Part shown: piece after piece, positions 39,892-50,064 of the stretch | Layout of the letters: every line of letters begins with the position of its first letter | Numbering within the stretch: position 1 is the stretch's first letter | Program-made: the position numbers and the translations under genes | Assembly: GCA_902613855.1 (NCBI GenBank) | Contig: CACMIX010000002.1 | Location: 123,998-187,997 of the forward strand | Length of the DNA: 64,000 nucleotides | Direction of reading: 5' to 3' | DNA from: an uncultured Pelagibacteraceae bacterium | GTDB taxonomy: Bacteria; Pseudomonadota; Alphaproteobacteria; Pelagibacterales; Pelagibacteraceae | Notes under the pieces: generated by a model | Told to the model about the DNA's origin: nothing | Database searches by the model: none | The model's input: only the letters and a program-made list of their open reading frames with translations

Positions 39892-39917
39892 TTTATAGCC
39901 CAATTAAGGGCTATAAA
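39892..39917 (-). terminator. Possible terminator downstream of aceA
   Basis: TTTATAGCCC AATTAA GGGCTATAAA perfect 10-bp stem in the aceA-dmdA gap; no strong T-run on the minus strand. Confidence 0.45.
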
Positions 39918-39942
39918 AAATTGAGAGGGGGTTATTAATTTT

Positions 39943-41217
39943 TTAAAATTGTTCTGACTCAGTTGAGCCAGCCATCGCAGTAGTTGAACTTTGTCCACTG
40001 CTTATAGTATTAGAAACTGCATCAAAATAAGATGTTCCAACTTCACGTTGATGCTTTACGCTAGTATAACCATCTTTTTCTCTAGCAAATTCTTGTTGTT
40101 GGATTTTAGAATAAGCAGTCATACCTTCTTTTTTATATTTTTCTGCAAGTTCGAAAATAGCAATATTTTGAGTATGAAATCCAGCCAATGTTATAAACTG
40201 AAATTTGTATCCCATTTTAGCAATTTCTTTTTGGAAAGAAGCTATTTCATCATCATTTAAATGTTTTTTCCAATTAAATGAAGGAGAACAATTATAAGCT
40301 AGAAGTTTTCCAGGATATTTTTCATGAATAGCATCTGCAAATTTTTTAGCTTCCTCCAAATTTGGAGTGGCTGTTTCACACCATATCAAATCTGCATAAG
40401 GAGCATATGCAAGTCCTCGAGAAATTGCTTGTTCAATTCCATCTTTTACATAAAAGAAACCTTCAGGAGATCTTTCGCCTGTTAAAAAAGGTTTATCATT
40501 TTCATCGAAATCATTTGTAATTAATTTTGCTGCATTAGCATCTGTTCTTGCTAAAATGATTAGAGGTACCTCTGCAATATCTGCTGCAAGTCTTGCTGCC
40601 TTTAAATTTTTAACCATTGTTCCAGTTGGTACTAAAACTTTACCACCCATATGGCCACATTTTTTTTCACTTGCTAATTGATCCTCAAAATGAACACCAG
40701 CTGCTCCAGCTTTAATAAATTTTTTAGTTAGTTCGAAAACATTTAATGGTCCACCAAAACCAGCTTCTCCATCTGCAATGATTGGAAGCATATAATCTGT
40801 TCTGTCTTTTGCTTGCATATCTCCATCTTGCATTTCCATGTGTTGAATTTGATCTGCTCTTACAAGTGAGTTATTCATTGACTCAACTAATTTTGGAGCA
40901 CTATCATAAGGATATAGTGATTGATCTGGATACATTTCACCTGCAGTATTCGCATCCGCAGCAACTTGCCATCCACTTAAATAAATTGCTTTTAAACCTG
41001 CTTTAGCATGTTGTACTGCCTGATTACCTGAGAGAGAACCAAGTGTGTTAACATATGCTTCTGAATTTAATAATTTCCAAAGTTTTTGTGATTGATTTTT
41101 GCATAAAGAATATTCTATTTTAATTGAGCCCCTTAATCTTTCGACCTCTTCATCCGTATAGTCACGCTTTATTCCTGCAAATCTTTTAAGGTCGTATGAG
41201 ATTTTTTCTGCACTCAT
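39943..41217 (-). CDS. aceA: Isocitrate lyase
   Basis: [49 protein letters not shown] (KKCGH signature). Confidence 0.97.
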   Translation of the reverse strand: MSAEKISYDLKRFAGIKRDYTDEEVERLRGSIKIEYSLCKNQSQKLWKLLNSEAYVNTLGSLSGNQAVQHAKAGLKAIYLSGWQVAADANTAGEMYPDQSLYPYDSAPKLVESMNNSLVRADQIQHMEMQDGDMQAKDRTDYMLPIIADGEAGFGGPLNVFELTKKFIKAGAAGVHFEDQLASEKKCGHMGGKVLVPTGTMVKNLKAARLAADIAEVPLIILARTDANAAKLITNDFDENDKPFLTGERSPEGFFYVKDGIEQAISRGLAYAPYADLIWCETATPNLEEAKKFADAIHEKYPGKLLAYNCSPSFNWKKHLNDDEIASFQKEIAKMGYKFQFITLAGFHTQNIAIFELAEKYKKEGMTAYSKIQQQEFAREKDGYTSVKHQREVGTSYFDAVSNTISSGQSSTTAMAGSTESEQF

Positions 41218-41265
41218 TATTATCCTTTAGTTAAATTTTAATGAAAAATGAAAAAGTAGATTGAA

Positions 41266-41427
41266 TTAATTATTATCGTTTGAAGTTTCGATAAGATCAT
41301 TCATTCCACTTGAACCCCAATCACAGTGATCATCTCTCATGTAGATCCCTCTACTATTATGATGATCTAAGTCTTCTTTTCTGATGATTTGAGCTTCATT
41401 TTCAGTGTTTTTGATTTTTTTGTTCAT
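41266..41427 (-). CDS. Small protein of unknown function upstream of aceA
   Basis: 53-aa ORF MNKKIKNTENEAQIIRKEDLDHHNSRGIYMRDDHCDWGSSGMNDLIETSNDNN; start refined to 41427. Confidence 0.45.
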   Translation of the reverse strand: MNKKIKNTENEAQIIRKEDLDHHNSRGIYMRDDHCDWGSSGMNDLIETSNDNN

Positions 41428-41444
41428 GTAAACCTTATAATTTA

Positions 41445-41535
41445 CTAAATTTACAAATTCCACAAAAAACGACAAAAAGCTTGTAAATGCAATAAAAAAA
41501 TTGTAAAAAGAAATTTACAAAATTTACAAAAAGTA
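41445..41535. promoter_or_regulatory. Cluster of TTTACAA/TTGTAAA half-sites in the aceA-regulator divergent region
   Basis: ATTTACAAAT, CTTGTAAATG, ATTGTAAAAA, AATTTACAAAATTTACAAAAA within about 90 bp. Confidence 0.5.
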
Positions 41536-41537
41536 AA

Positions 41538-42974
41538 ATGAGTCAAATAGATTTAAAAATAGGCCCTAAAATCAAGGCATTTCGTAGACAATTAGGCCTT
41601 CAAGCGAATAAGTTAGCTGAAGATTTAAGTATTTCTCCTAGTTATTTAAATCTAATAGAGAGTGGTAAAAGAAAAATCGATGGCGATTTGCTTTTAAATG
41701 TTTGTGAGAAATTAAATATTCAATTATCAGATCTTACATCAAAAACAGATATTAATCTTCAAAACACAATTTCTGAAATTCTAGACGATAATTTATTTGA
41801 GGATTTGGATATCTTGGGACCAGAGGTAAAAGATTTGGTTAGCACAAACCCTAAAATTGGAAAAGCAATAGTCAGATTAGGAGATATTTTAAAGAAAAAA
41901 GATCATGAATTAATAAATAAGATTGAGACACTTTCTGGAAAAATAGTAGACAACAGAAAAAATTCTTTTCCAGGTGAAGTAATCTCCGATTTTTTACAAG
42001 ATAATAAAAATTATTTTCCAAAATTAGAGGAATTTGCGAATAATGTTTTTGAAAAAATTCAGAAAAACAATCGAACTAGATATATTTCTTTATGTGAATA
42101 TTTGAATACAGAATATTCCATAACAGTAAAAGATGTTATACCTGATGAGAAAAAACCTTTTTCAAAAATATATAAAAAAAATAAAAAAGAACTTCTTTTA
42201 AGTGATTATAGTTCATTAGAAACTAAAAAATTACATGCTGCTGCTCAAATAGCTCAAGAGGGAGCAAATAAAGAAATAGATAATTATTTATCAGGATTTA
42301 ATTTTCCATCTGAAGAGTCTAAAAAATTAACAAAAGTTGCTTTATTAAATTATTGTGCAGCTGCAATTTTAATGCCTTATAAATTATTTCACACTGAATG
42401 TAAAAAACTCAAATATGATCTAGAATTATTACAAAATACGTTTGCAACATCTTTTGAACAAGTTGCGCATCGAGTAACATGTTTGCAAGATCCAAAACTT
42501 CCTGGAATTCCATTTCACTTTTTAAGAGTGGATATGGCTGGTAATATTTCTAAAAGGTTTTCATTATCAGGAATTGATATTCCAAGATATGGTGGAGCTT
42601 GCCCAAGATGGAATGTTTATTCAGCATTTACAAGACCTGGAGTAATTCAAGCTGCGGTTAGTAAAATGAACAATGGTGAAAAATATGTTTGTATTGCGAG
42701 AACTGTAGAAAAAGGTATTGGAAGATTTGGACAAGCTAAAAGTGTTTTATCAATTGGTCTTGGTTGTGAAGCGAAATATGCAAAAGATTTTGTTTATACA
42801 GAAAACGTAAATATAAATGATAAATCTTCAGAAATACCAATTGGTGTGTCCTGCAGAACATGTGACAGATTGGATTGTTCACAAAGAGCTTTTCCACCTT
42901 TACATAAAAAATTTGATGTAGACTTAAATTCTAGAGGAGTTTCAGTTTATGTTAGTGATAGTAATTCTAAATAA
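41538..42974 (+). CDS. RamB/ScfR-like transcriptional regulator (XRE HTH plus ImmA-like/DUF2083 C-terminus)
   Basis: KIKAFRRQLGLQANKLAEDLSISPSYLNLIESGKRKIDGDLLL HTH; C-terminal CRTCDRLDCSQRAFPP. Confidence 0.85.
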   Translation: MSQIDLKIGPKIKAFRRQLGLQANKLAEDLSISPSYLNLIESGKRKIDGDLLLNVCEKLNIQLSDLTSKTDINLQNTISEILDDNLFEDLDILGPEVKDLVSTNPKIGKAIVRLGDILKKKDHELINKIETLSGKIVDNRKNSFPGEVISDFLQDNKNYFPKLEEFANNVFEKIQKNNRTRYISLCEYLNTEYSITVKDVIPDEKKPFSKIYKKNKKELLLSDYSSLETKKLHAAAQIAQEGANKEIDNYLSGFNFPSEESKKLTKVALLNYCAAAILMPYKLFHTECKKLKYDLELLQNTFATSFEQVAHRVTCLQDPKLPGIPFHFLRVDMAGNISKRFSLSGIDIPRYGGACPRWNVYSAFTRPGVIQAAVSKMNNGEKYVCIARTVEKGIGRFGQAKSVLSIGLGCEAKYAKDFVYTENVNINDKSSEIPIGVSCRTCDRLDCSQRAFPPLHKKFDVDLNSRGVSVYVSDSNSK

Positions 42975-43138
42975 TGATAAAGTTTATAATCCCAGCTGTT
43001 ATAGTTTTCTTAATTGTTTTATTTTGGGAAAAAATTACGGAATTTGCTGAAAAAAAATTAAATATTAAACTTAATTATATTGTTGTTAGTTCCATAATAG
43101 TATTTATAGCAGTTGTTCTTTTACTCTTAAATTACTAG
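42974..43138 (+). CDS. Small two-TM membrane protein
   Basis: MIKFIIPAVIVFLIVLFWEKITEFAEKKLNIKLNYIVVSSIIVFIAVVLLLLNY, coupled TAATG to the upstream stop; absent from the ORF track. Confidence 0.5.
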   Translation: MIKFIIPAVIVFLIVLFWEKITEFAEKKLNIKLNYIVVSSIIVFIAVVLLLLNY

Positions 43139-43143
43139 AGCGA

Positions 43144-43413
43144 ATGTCAAAAATTGATCTTTCAAAATATAAAATAGATGAATCTGATGGGGTTTTTACC
43201 TTTAAAAATGAAAATACAACATTAGGCTTTGTAAGATTTAACAGTATTGGTGAAGTCGAATATATCTTTGTAAATCCATTATTTAGAAAGCAAGGTTTGG
43301 CTACAAAATTATTAAAACTAGTAAAAGACAAAACAAGAAAAGAAATCACACTTCAAGAACCTATAAGTCCTCTAGGATCAAAACTATTAAATTCATTAAA
43401 GAGATGGAAATAA
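43144..43413 (+). CDS. Small GNAT-like acetyltransferase
   Basis: NSIGEVEYIFVNPLFRKQGLATKLLKLV resembles the GNAT acetyl-CoA binding motif (RxxGxA). Confidence 0.6.
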   Translation: MSKIDLSKYKIDESDGVFTFKNENTTLGFVRFNSIGEVEYIFVNPLFRKQGLATKLLKLVKDKTRKEITLQEPISPLGSKLLNSLKRWK

Positions 43414-44147
43414 ACCTCTTATTTTTTTTTACTGTTGTTCCTGCAATAATTTTATTTGGTATAGCTAAATCTGGTCTAGGTGGATCTATAGCACTTATTT
43501 CAATTCCTTTAATGACCATTTCTATGTCTTTAACAACAGCACTAGGAATTATTTTACCTATCTTGATATTTTCAGACTTTATAGCAACATATAAGTATAG
43601 AAAAGAATTTGATTTAGAAACTTTAAAATTAATAGTTCCTTTTGCAGCTATTGGTATAATTATTGGATCATTTACCTTTTCATATTTTTCTGAGGAATTA
43701 CTAAAATTTATAATTGGCTTGATGGGATTTTTGTTTGCAGGGCATTATTTCTTTTTTAAAAAAAATAAAGAAGCAAAGTCAGAAAAAAATTTATTAAAAG
43801 GAGGAATTTGTTCAACTGTAGCAGGTTTTACTAGTTTCAGTGTTCATGCGGGTGGTACACCGACCAGTATTTATTTACTTCCTTTGAGAATGAAAAAAGA
43901 AATTTATGTTGGAACTAGAATTATTTTTTTTACTTTTGTAAATTTAATTAAACTTCCTCTTTATATTAATTTATCGATGATGAACTTTGAAACTTTCAAA
44001 CAATCATTAATTTTGTTTCCTGTTGCACTTATTGGAATTTTAATTGGTTATCAACTCCTAAAGATAATTGAAGAAAAATTATTTTATAATATTTTGTATG
44101 CTTTAATTTTCGTAACTAGTTCAAAGTTAATTTTTGACTTTTTATAA
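43404..44147 (+). CDS. TauE/SafE family sulfite exporter-like permease
   Basis: KSGLGGSIALISIPLMTISMSLTTALGIILPILIFSDFIATYKYRKEFD; multi-TM. Confidence 0.8.
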   Translation: MEINLLFFFTVVPAIILFGIAKSGLGGSIALISIPLMTISMSLTTALGIILPILIFSDFIATYKYRKEFDLETLKLIVPFAAIGIIIGSFTFSYFSEELLKFIIGLMGFLFAGHYFFFKKNKEAKSEKNLLKGGICSTVAGFTSFSVHAGGTPTSIYLLPLRMKKEIYVGTRIIFFTFVNLIKLPLYINLSMMNFETFKQSLILFPVALIGILIGYQLLKIIEEKLFYNILYALIFVTSSKLIFDFL

Positions 44148-44166
44148 ATATATATTCTTAAAAAGA

Positions 44167-46701
44167 TTATTGATTTCTTATAAGCGGATAGATTTTAGGA
44201 TTTAGATATCTTAAATTGGTAATTAAAATCAACATTAAAGTAATGAACCCAATTGAAAAACCTAAATAAATTAAAACTTTAAAGTCAAACTGCCAAACTA
44301 GTTCAAATATATTTTCCATAATAAATTTAGACCCTATAACTGCAAAAAATGTTGCAATTAAAATCACAGACATAAAAATAATTATGAATTCAATTAAGGA
44401 TGAGAAAATAATTTGTTTTTTTGAAAAACCCAAGATTTTAAAAACTAGATTTTGATACTCCTTAATTTTTCCCTGAACCATAATTGCACTTGATATTACA
44501 ATTAAACCAATAATAATTGTCACAGCAGAAATTAAAGTAACAGCAATGAATACCTTGTTTAAAACTGCAGTTACTTTTAGGAGATAATCTGCAATTTTAA
44601 TCATGGATAAACTTGGCATTATCTCCAACATTTCTGTCTCATCAAATTTATCAGAATTAAATTTTGCGGTTGCTAAGTATTCATGTGGAATTTCCTTTGC
44701 AAATTGGGGGTTAAAGAGCATTGCAAAATTAATACTTAGATCACGGTAATCTACTTCTCTAAAATTAATTACTTCTCCATCAATCTCTCTTCCATAAATG
44801 TTCAAAGTAAAAATATCACCTAATTGAATATTAAAATCTTTTGCAACTTTAGCATCCAGCGATATTTGTAACTGATTTGGTTTGGATAAATCCCACCATT
44901 CACCCTCTAAGATTGGATTATCTTTTGGAATATCCTCTACCCATGATGATCTTCGTTCACTTCCAATTACCCAATAACTATCATTATCAGGTTTGATGAA
45001 TGTATTAGGATCAACTCCATTAATTTTTGCAATACCAGATGATACCATTGGAACTATTTCAATGTTTGCATCTTTATCCATATTTAAAATACCTTGCTCA
45101 AATTTTTCGCGCTCTCCTTTTTGAATGCCAACAAAAAAATAATCAGGTGCAATATCAGGGATCGATTTAGCTATTTCTCTTTGAAAGTTAGTACCCACTA
45201 AAGCCAGAGTTAACAATAATGTAACTCCTAAACCTAGAGACATTACAGTAATAGGAGTAATACTTTTTGTTTGAGTAATATTTTTAATTGAAACTTTTAG
45301 TGAAACAATTGAACTTGATTTAAATTTTTTTAGAAAAAAAATAATTAATTTTGAAAGTAAGAAAAAAACTATTAAACACACAAAAAAAGCTACAAAATAT
45401 CCCAAACTATATGTTGGCCGTTCAGATCCAATTGTAAATAATAAAATTAAAGTAGATAACAAAATAAAACTTACAGCGACTGATTTTTTTGAATAATAAA
45501 ATTGTAAATTTTGAAATACATTCCTAAACAAATTTGAAGCTTTTACTTGATCAATAGAACTTATTGTTGGTATAGAAAAAATTATAAGGACTAGCAATCC
45601 AACTAAAAATATTTTAAAAAAATTCAAAAAAGAAAATACTGGATAAACGTTTAATCCTAAACCATCAGACAAGTATTTATCTGCTATTGGAACAATTAAA
45701 AAACTAGACCCATAGGAAATAACAGTAATAACAAACAGTAAAATAAATAATTGTAGATAATAAAGTGTTTTTATGTTTCCAGAATAAAATCCAACTGCTT
45801 TTCTGACAGCAATTGACATGTTATTTTGATTGATAAAAGACAACAAAGTGTTTGCAATTCCAATTCCTGCAATCAACATTGCACTTATAGATACAAGAGA
45901 TAAAAATTGAGAAAAATTGTTAATAATTCTTTTAATACCACTTGCTGAATTTTCAGGGTATCTAAGTTTTACTTTTTGATCGTTTTTGAAAATATTTTCG
46001 ATTTTTCTTTCTATTTGTTCTTGATCATCATCATTATTAAATTTTACTTTATATTCATAATTTAAAAAACTTCCTATTCCATTTAGTTTTAATATTTCTA
46101 AAGTTTGTTTGCCAGCTAGGGCCCAATCACCAAATGCAACAAATCCACTTACATCTGGTACTGATTTAATAATTCCAATGACAGTAAAGTTTTGGTCTTG
46201 AACTTTAACTTGCTCGTTAATCTTTATATTAAGTGTCTTTGATAAACTTTCGTTAATTAAAATTGTATTTGGCTCTGTTTGTATTCTTTCATAAGCGTCG
46301 ATCGGTTCATAATCAACTTCACCATAAAGTGGATATTTTTCATCCACAGTTTTAATTCTTGTAAATAAAGATTTATTTTTTTCTCTTCCAGTTGTTGAGA
46401 GCATCGTGCTAAATTCAATCATTTGCGATACTGTTGCAAACTCTTTGACTTGATTTACTAAATCCAAGTTTCCTTGATTACGATTGTAATCAATCTCTAA
46501 ATCTCCTCCTAATAATGCTTTGGCATTATCATTTAATTCTTTTTTCAAACTATCTTCGATTGTGAAAATAGCACTTAGAATAAAAAGACTAATAAACAGA
46601 GTTATAATAATGCTTGAGATTTTATTATAGTTTCTACTTAAATCTTTTAGAGCATATTTAAGTATTAGATTAAATTCTGAAGAATTATTTGATTTTTCCA
46701 T
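44167..46701 (-). CDS. FtsX-like ABC transporter permease (YbbP/LolC-E type)
   Basis: Large protein with two FtsX-like TM blocks; start refined to [10 protein letters not shown] at 46701. Confidence 0.85.
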   Translation of the reverse strand: MEKSNNSSEFNLILKYALKDLSRNYNKISSIIITLFISLFILSAIFTIEDSLKKELNDNAKALLGGDLEIDYNRNQGNLDLVNQVKEFATVSQMIEFSTMLSTTGREKNKSLFTRIKTVDEKYPLYGEVDYEPIDAYERIQTEPNTILINESLSKTLNIKINEQVKVQDQNFTVIGIIKSVPDVSGFVAFGDWALAGKQTLEILKLNGIGSFLNYEYKVKFNNDDDQEQIERKIENIFKNDQKVKLRYPENSASGIKRIINNFSQFLSLVSISAMLIAGIGIANTLLSFINQNNMSIAVRKAVGFYSGNIKTLYYLQLFILLFVITVISYGSSFLIVPIADKYLSDGLGLNVYPVFSFLNFFKIFLVGLLVLIIFSIPTISSIDQVKASNLFRNVFQNLQFYYSKKSVAVSFILLSTLILLFTIGSERPTYSLGYFVAFFVCLIVFFLLSKLIIFFLKKFKSSSIVSLKVSIKNITQTKSITPITVMSLGLGVTLLLTLALVGTNFQREIAKSIPDIAPDYFFVGIQKGEREKFEQGILNMDKDANIEIVPMVSSGIAKINGVDPNTFIKPDNDSYWVIGSERRSSWVEDIPKDNPILEGEWWDLSKPNQLQISLDAKVAKDFNIQLGDIFTLNIYGREIDGEVINFREVDYRDLSINFAMLFNPQFAKEIPHEYLATAKFNSDKFDETEMLEIMPSLSMIKIADYLLKVTAVLNKVFIAVTLISAVTIIIGLIVISSAIMVQGKIKEYQNLVFKILGFSKKQIIFSSLIEFIIIFMSVILIATFFAVIGSKFIMENIFELVWQFDFKVLIYLGFSIGFITLMLILITNLRYLNPKIYPLIRNQ

Positions 46702-47350
46702 CTTTAATTTTAATTTTTCTTTTTGCTTTGTCCGCAAGTTTGGGGTCATGAGTTACCATAATTAAGGAAGAACCTTCTTCTTTCACATATTTAAACAATA
46801 TATTCGAAATCAATGTAGAGTTTTCAGTATCTAAATTACCAGTTGGTTCATCAGCTAAAATCAATTCAGGTTTCATAGCGATTGCTCTTGCTATGGCTAC
46901 TCTTTGCTGTTCCCCACCGGATAGTTGACTTGGAAGATTATTAAAACGATGTTTTAAACCAAAACGATCCAATAGAGTCTTCGCCTCTTTTTCAGGATTT
47001 TTAAAATTATTTAGTTCAAGTGTTAAAGCAACATTTTCAACTGCAGTATAATTTGGTATTAAATAAAAAGATTGAAATACAATTCCAATATTTTTTTTTC
47101 TAATTTCTGACACTTCATCCTCATTAAGGCTTGTAATTTCTTGATTTTGAAAAATAATCTTTCCAGAGGTTGGCTTCTCTAATCCACCAACAAGCATTAT
47201 TAAACTGGTTTTTCCTGAACCACTCTCTCCTACAACGGAAACTGTTTCTTTTTTCTTAATATTTAAATCTACATTCTTTAAAACACTGATATTATCTTTA
47301 CCAGTTTGGTATTTGAGATTTATTTTTTTTAATTTAAGAAGAGAAGACAT
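46685..47350 (-). CDS. ABC transporter ATP-binding protein (YbbA/LolD type)
   Basis: [43 protein letters not shown]; start refined to 47350. Confidence 0.9.
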   Translation of the reverse strand: MSSLLKLKKINLKYQTGKDNISVLKNVDLNIKKKETVSVVGESGSGKTSLIMLVGGLEKPTSGKIIFQNQEITSLNEDEVSEIRKKNIGIVFQSFYLIPNYTAVENVALTLELNNFKNPEKEAKTLLDRFGLKHRFNNLPSQLSGGEQQRVAIARAIAMKPELILADEPTGNLDTENSTLISNILFKYVKEEGSSLIMVTHDPKLADKAKRKIKIKDGKIK

Positions 47351-47963
47351 GAATAAAAGTTTGTTTACAAAAATTCTGATAATCTTTCTAGTGCACATAA
47401 AAGCAAGTGCAATAGAAAAGGTAATATTATTTGGAGACAGTCTGATGGCTGGTTATGGTTTACCTAAAGAACATCATTTATCCTTAGTTTTAGAGAATAA
47501 TTTAAAAAAAGATGGATTTAATATTCAAGTTATAAATGGAAGTGTTTCAGGCAGTACATCTTCGGGTGGATTAAATAGGGCAGAGTGGAGTTTATCAGAT
47601 CCAGGGATAGATCTTATCATTTTAGGAATGGGTGCAAATGATATGCTTAGAGGAATTCAACCAGATGAAACAAAAAAAAATTTAGAACAAATTATAGAAA
47701 TTGCAAAAAAGAAAGAAATAGAAATAATTTTAGCTGGCATGATTGCTCCAACAACACATGGAATAAAATATAAGAAAGACTTTGATGCTATTTATCCAAA
47801 ATTATCCAAGAAACATAATTTACAATTTATACCTTTTCTTTTAGAGGGTGTGGCACTTAACCCAAGTTTAAATCAACAAGACGGAATACATCCTAACCAA
47901 CAAGGAACAATAAAAATAAGTGAAAATATTCAAAAAAGTATTATTGCTATTTTAGATAAATAA
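47349..47963 (+). CDS. tesA: Arylesterase / acyl-CoA thioesterase I (TesA-like SGNH hydrolase)
   Basis: VILFGDSLMAGYGLP, GMGANDMLRG, DGIHPNQQG; adjacent to YbbA/YbbP-like genes. Confidence 0.88.
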   Translation: MNKSLFTKILIIFLVHIKASAIEKVILFGDSLMAGYGLPKEHHLSLVLENNLKKDGFNIQVINGSVSGSTSSGGLNRAEWSLSDPGIDLIILGMGANDMLRGIQPDETKKNLEQIIEIAKKKEIEIILAGMIAPTTHGIKYKKDFDAIYPKLSKKHNLQFIPFLLEGVALNPSLNQQDGIHPNQQGTIKISENIQKSIIAILDK

Positions 47964-48017
47964 AAATTTAAATTTATAATTTTATAAATTTATCATTTAC
48001 TATTAATTTATATTTAT

Positions 48018-49016
48018 ATGTATAAAGTACCCTATCATCATTTACCAGACGGCACTTTCAGAAACCCTCTAGGTTCCCCTAAAGTTGATCGAAATTTTAA
48101 ATGGTCTTTTAAAGTATTTAATAAAGAAAAAAAGAAACTCAATATGACTGTTCCAAAGGATCATGTTGTAGATAAGGAACAAGTATTAGCTGATATCAAA
48201 AAATATAAAGATGGGGATTATATTGGATGGATAGGGCACGCAACTTTTTTGATTAAATTAGGGAATACAACAATTATAACTGACCCTGTTTTTTCTAAAA
48301 ATGCAGGTCCGTTAATATTTGGACCAAAAAGATTTACTGAACCAGCTTTAAATTTAAAAGAAATACCTCCTGTAGATATTTTTTTACTAACTCATAATCA
48401 TTATGATCATCAAGATATGACTACAATCAGAAGATTCCCTTTCAAAAATACCAAAGTAATGGCTCCTTTAAAGCTAGGTAAGTATTTTGAAAAAAATGGA
48501 TATAGCGATGTTAATGAGATGGATTGGTATGAAGAAATCATAATTAATGAAAAAATGAAAATAACATTTCTTCCAGCAGTCCATTGGTCTAAAAGAAGTT
48601 TAATGGATACTAATAAATCTTTATGGGGAAATTTTTTAATTGAATATGATGGAAAAAAAATTTTGTTTGCTTGTGATACTGGAGTTGGAAATATTTATAA
48701 AGAGATTGGTGAAAAATACGGTCCAATAGATATTAATATTATAAATATAGGAGCGTATAATTTTTATCCATTAACGCCATATAAAGATAAATCAGCTTAT
48801 CACACCAATCCTGAAGAAGCTCTTGAGATCTCTAGAGATTTAAAAAGTAAAAAAGTAATTGGTATGCACTGGGGCACTTTTGTATTATCGTTGGAACCAA
48901 TTATGGAACCAAGAGACAGATTTAGAGATAATGCAGAAAAATATGGCTTTAAAAAAGATGATGCAATTATTTTCAAAATTGGCCAAATAACACCACTAAA
49001 TGAAATTTTAAAATAA
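48018..49016 (+). CDS. MBL-fold metallohydrolase (NAPE-PLD/RomA-like)
   Basis: WIGHATFLIKLGNTTIITDPVF, LLTHNHYDHQD, ACDTGVGN, GMHWGTF. Confidence 0.88.
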   Translation: MYKVPYHHLPDGTFRNPLGSPKVDRNFKWSFKVFNKEKKKLNMTVPKDHVVDKEQVLADIKKYKDGDYIGWIGHATFLIKLGNTTIITDPVFSKNAGPLIFGPKRFTEPALNLKEIPPVDIFLLTHNHYDHQDMTTIRRFPFKNTKVMAPLKLGKYFEKNGYSDVNEMDWYEEIIINEKMKITFLPAVHWSKRSLMDTNKSLWGNFLIEYDGKKILFACDTGVGNIYKEIGEKYGPIDINIINIGAYNFYPLTPYKDKSAYHTNPEEALEISRDLKSKKVIGMHWGTFVLSLEPIMEPRDRFRDNAEKYGFKKDDAIIFKIGQITPLNEILK

Positions 49017-49022
49017 TATTTT

Positions 49023-49475
49023 ATGAAATATTTTATTTTGATAATAATTTTTTTATTTACTAACAATGTTCAGGCAAAAAATATTAATATTTCAGTAAAA
49101 ACAGACTTAGATCTTAATTGTAAGTTTGAAAAAGTTATTATTAAAAACACCGAACATAACTTCGTTTCTTTTACAAATGATCAAGTTGAAAGAGAAAATC
49201 TTAAAAGTTTAAAAATAATAGCAAAAAACCCTGATATTTTAGTAATAAAAAATTTATCAAAATTTGTTAATAAGATTAATTTGGAAGTTCAAATATCAAA
49301 TAAAGATATAATTTTGATACAGGCTTTTGATCAAGAGAGAAATTATTCTGAATCTGCAGTCTACACTAGAAGTACTGGAGAATTGATCCATGAAATTACT
49401 AGAAAAATAAACTCTGATGAAAAAGAGAAAGATATTTCATTTTATAGTTGTAAAAAAAACAACCAAGACACTTAA
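49023..49475 (+). CDS. Hypothetical secreted protein
   Basis: ORF with signal peptide MKYFILIIIFLFTNNVQA. Confidence 0.55.
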   Translation: MKYFILIIIFLFTNNVQAKNINISVKTDLDLNCKFEKVIIKNTEHNFVSFTNDQVERENLKSLKIIAKNPDILVIKNLSKFVNKINLEVQISNKDIILIQAFDQERNYSESAVYTRSTGELIHEITRKINSDEKEKDISFYSCKKNNQDT

Positions 49476-49515
49476 GACCAAAGACTCTAAATCCTTTTTT
49501 TGGTAATATTAAAAT

Positions 49516-50064
49516 ATGAAGAGGCTATTTTTAATATTGGTATTTTATTTATTTTCGCAGATAAGCTCTTTTTCAAACGAAAGAGATGTAAGACTTAACC
49601 AATTATTCAATGAGTTAAAGGCCAATAAGTCAAAAGTATCATCTATTGTTGAACAGGAAATATGGAAAATTTGGAGCACTCATCCAACCGATGCAAAACT
49701 TACCACAAAGTTAGAGGAAGGTTCTCAGTTTGTAAGAGACCAACAATTTTTTAAAGCTATAGAAATCTTTACAGAAGTTATAAATTTTGATCAAAATTGG
49801 GCCGAGGCATGGAATAAAAGAGCAACAGTTTTTTATTTGATAGGAGAATTCAAAAAATCTCAAGATGATATTGATAAAGTTTTAGCAATAGAAGCAAGAC
49901 ATTTTGGTGCTTTGGCAGGACAAGGTTTGGTAAATATACAATTGAAAAATTATGAAAAAGCAATTCTTAGTTATGAACAAGCAAAAGAGATACATCCATC
50001 AATGCAATCTCCAGAGATCATGATAAGACAAATAGAAGAATTAATTAAACAACAATCAATATAA
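49516..50064 (+). CDS. TPR-repeat secreted protein
   Basis: AIEIFTEVINFDQNWAEAWNKRATVFYLIGEFKKSQDDIDKVLAIEARHFGALAGQGLV. Confidence 0.8.
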   Translation: MKRLFLILVFYLFSQISSFSNERDVRLNQLFNELKANKSKVSSIVEQEIWKIWSTHPTDAKLTTKLEEGSQFVRDQQFFKAIEIFTEVINFDQNWAEAWNKRATVFYLIGEFKKSQDDIDKVLAIEARHFGALAGQGLVNIQLKNYEKAILSYEQAKEIHPSMQSPEIMIRQIEELIKQQSI

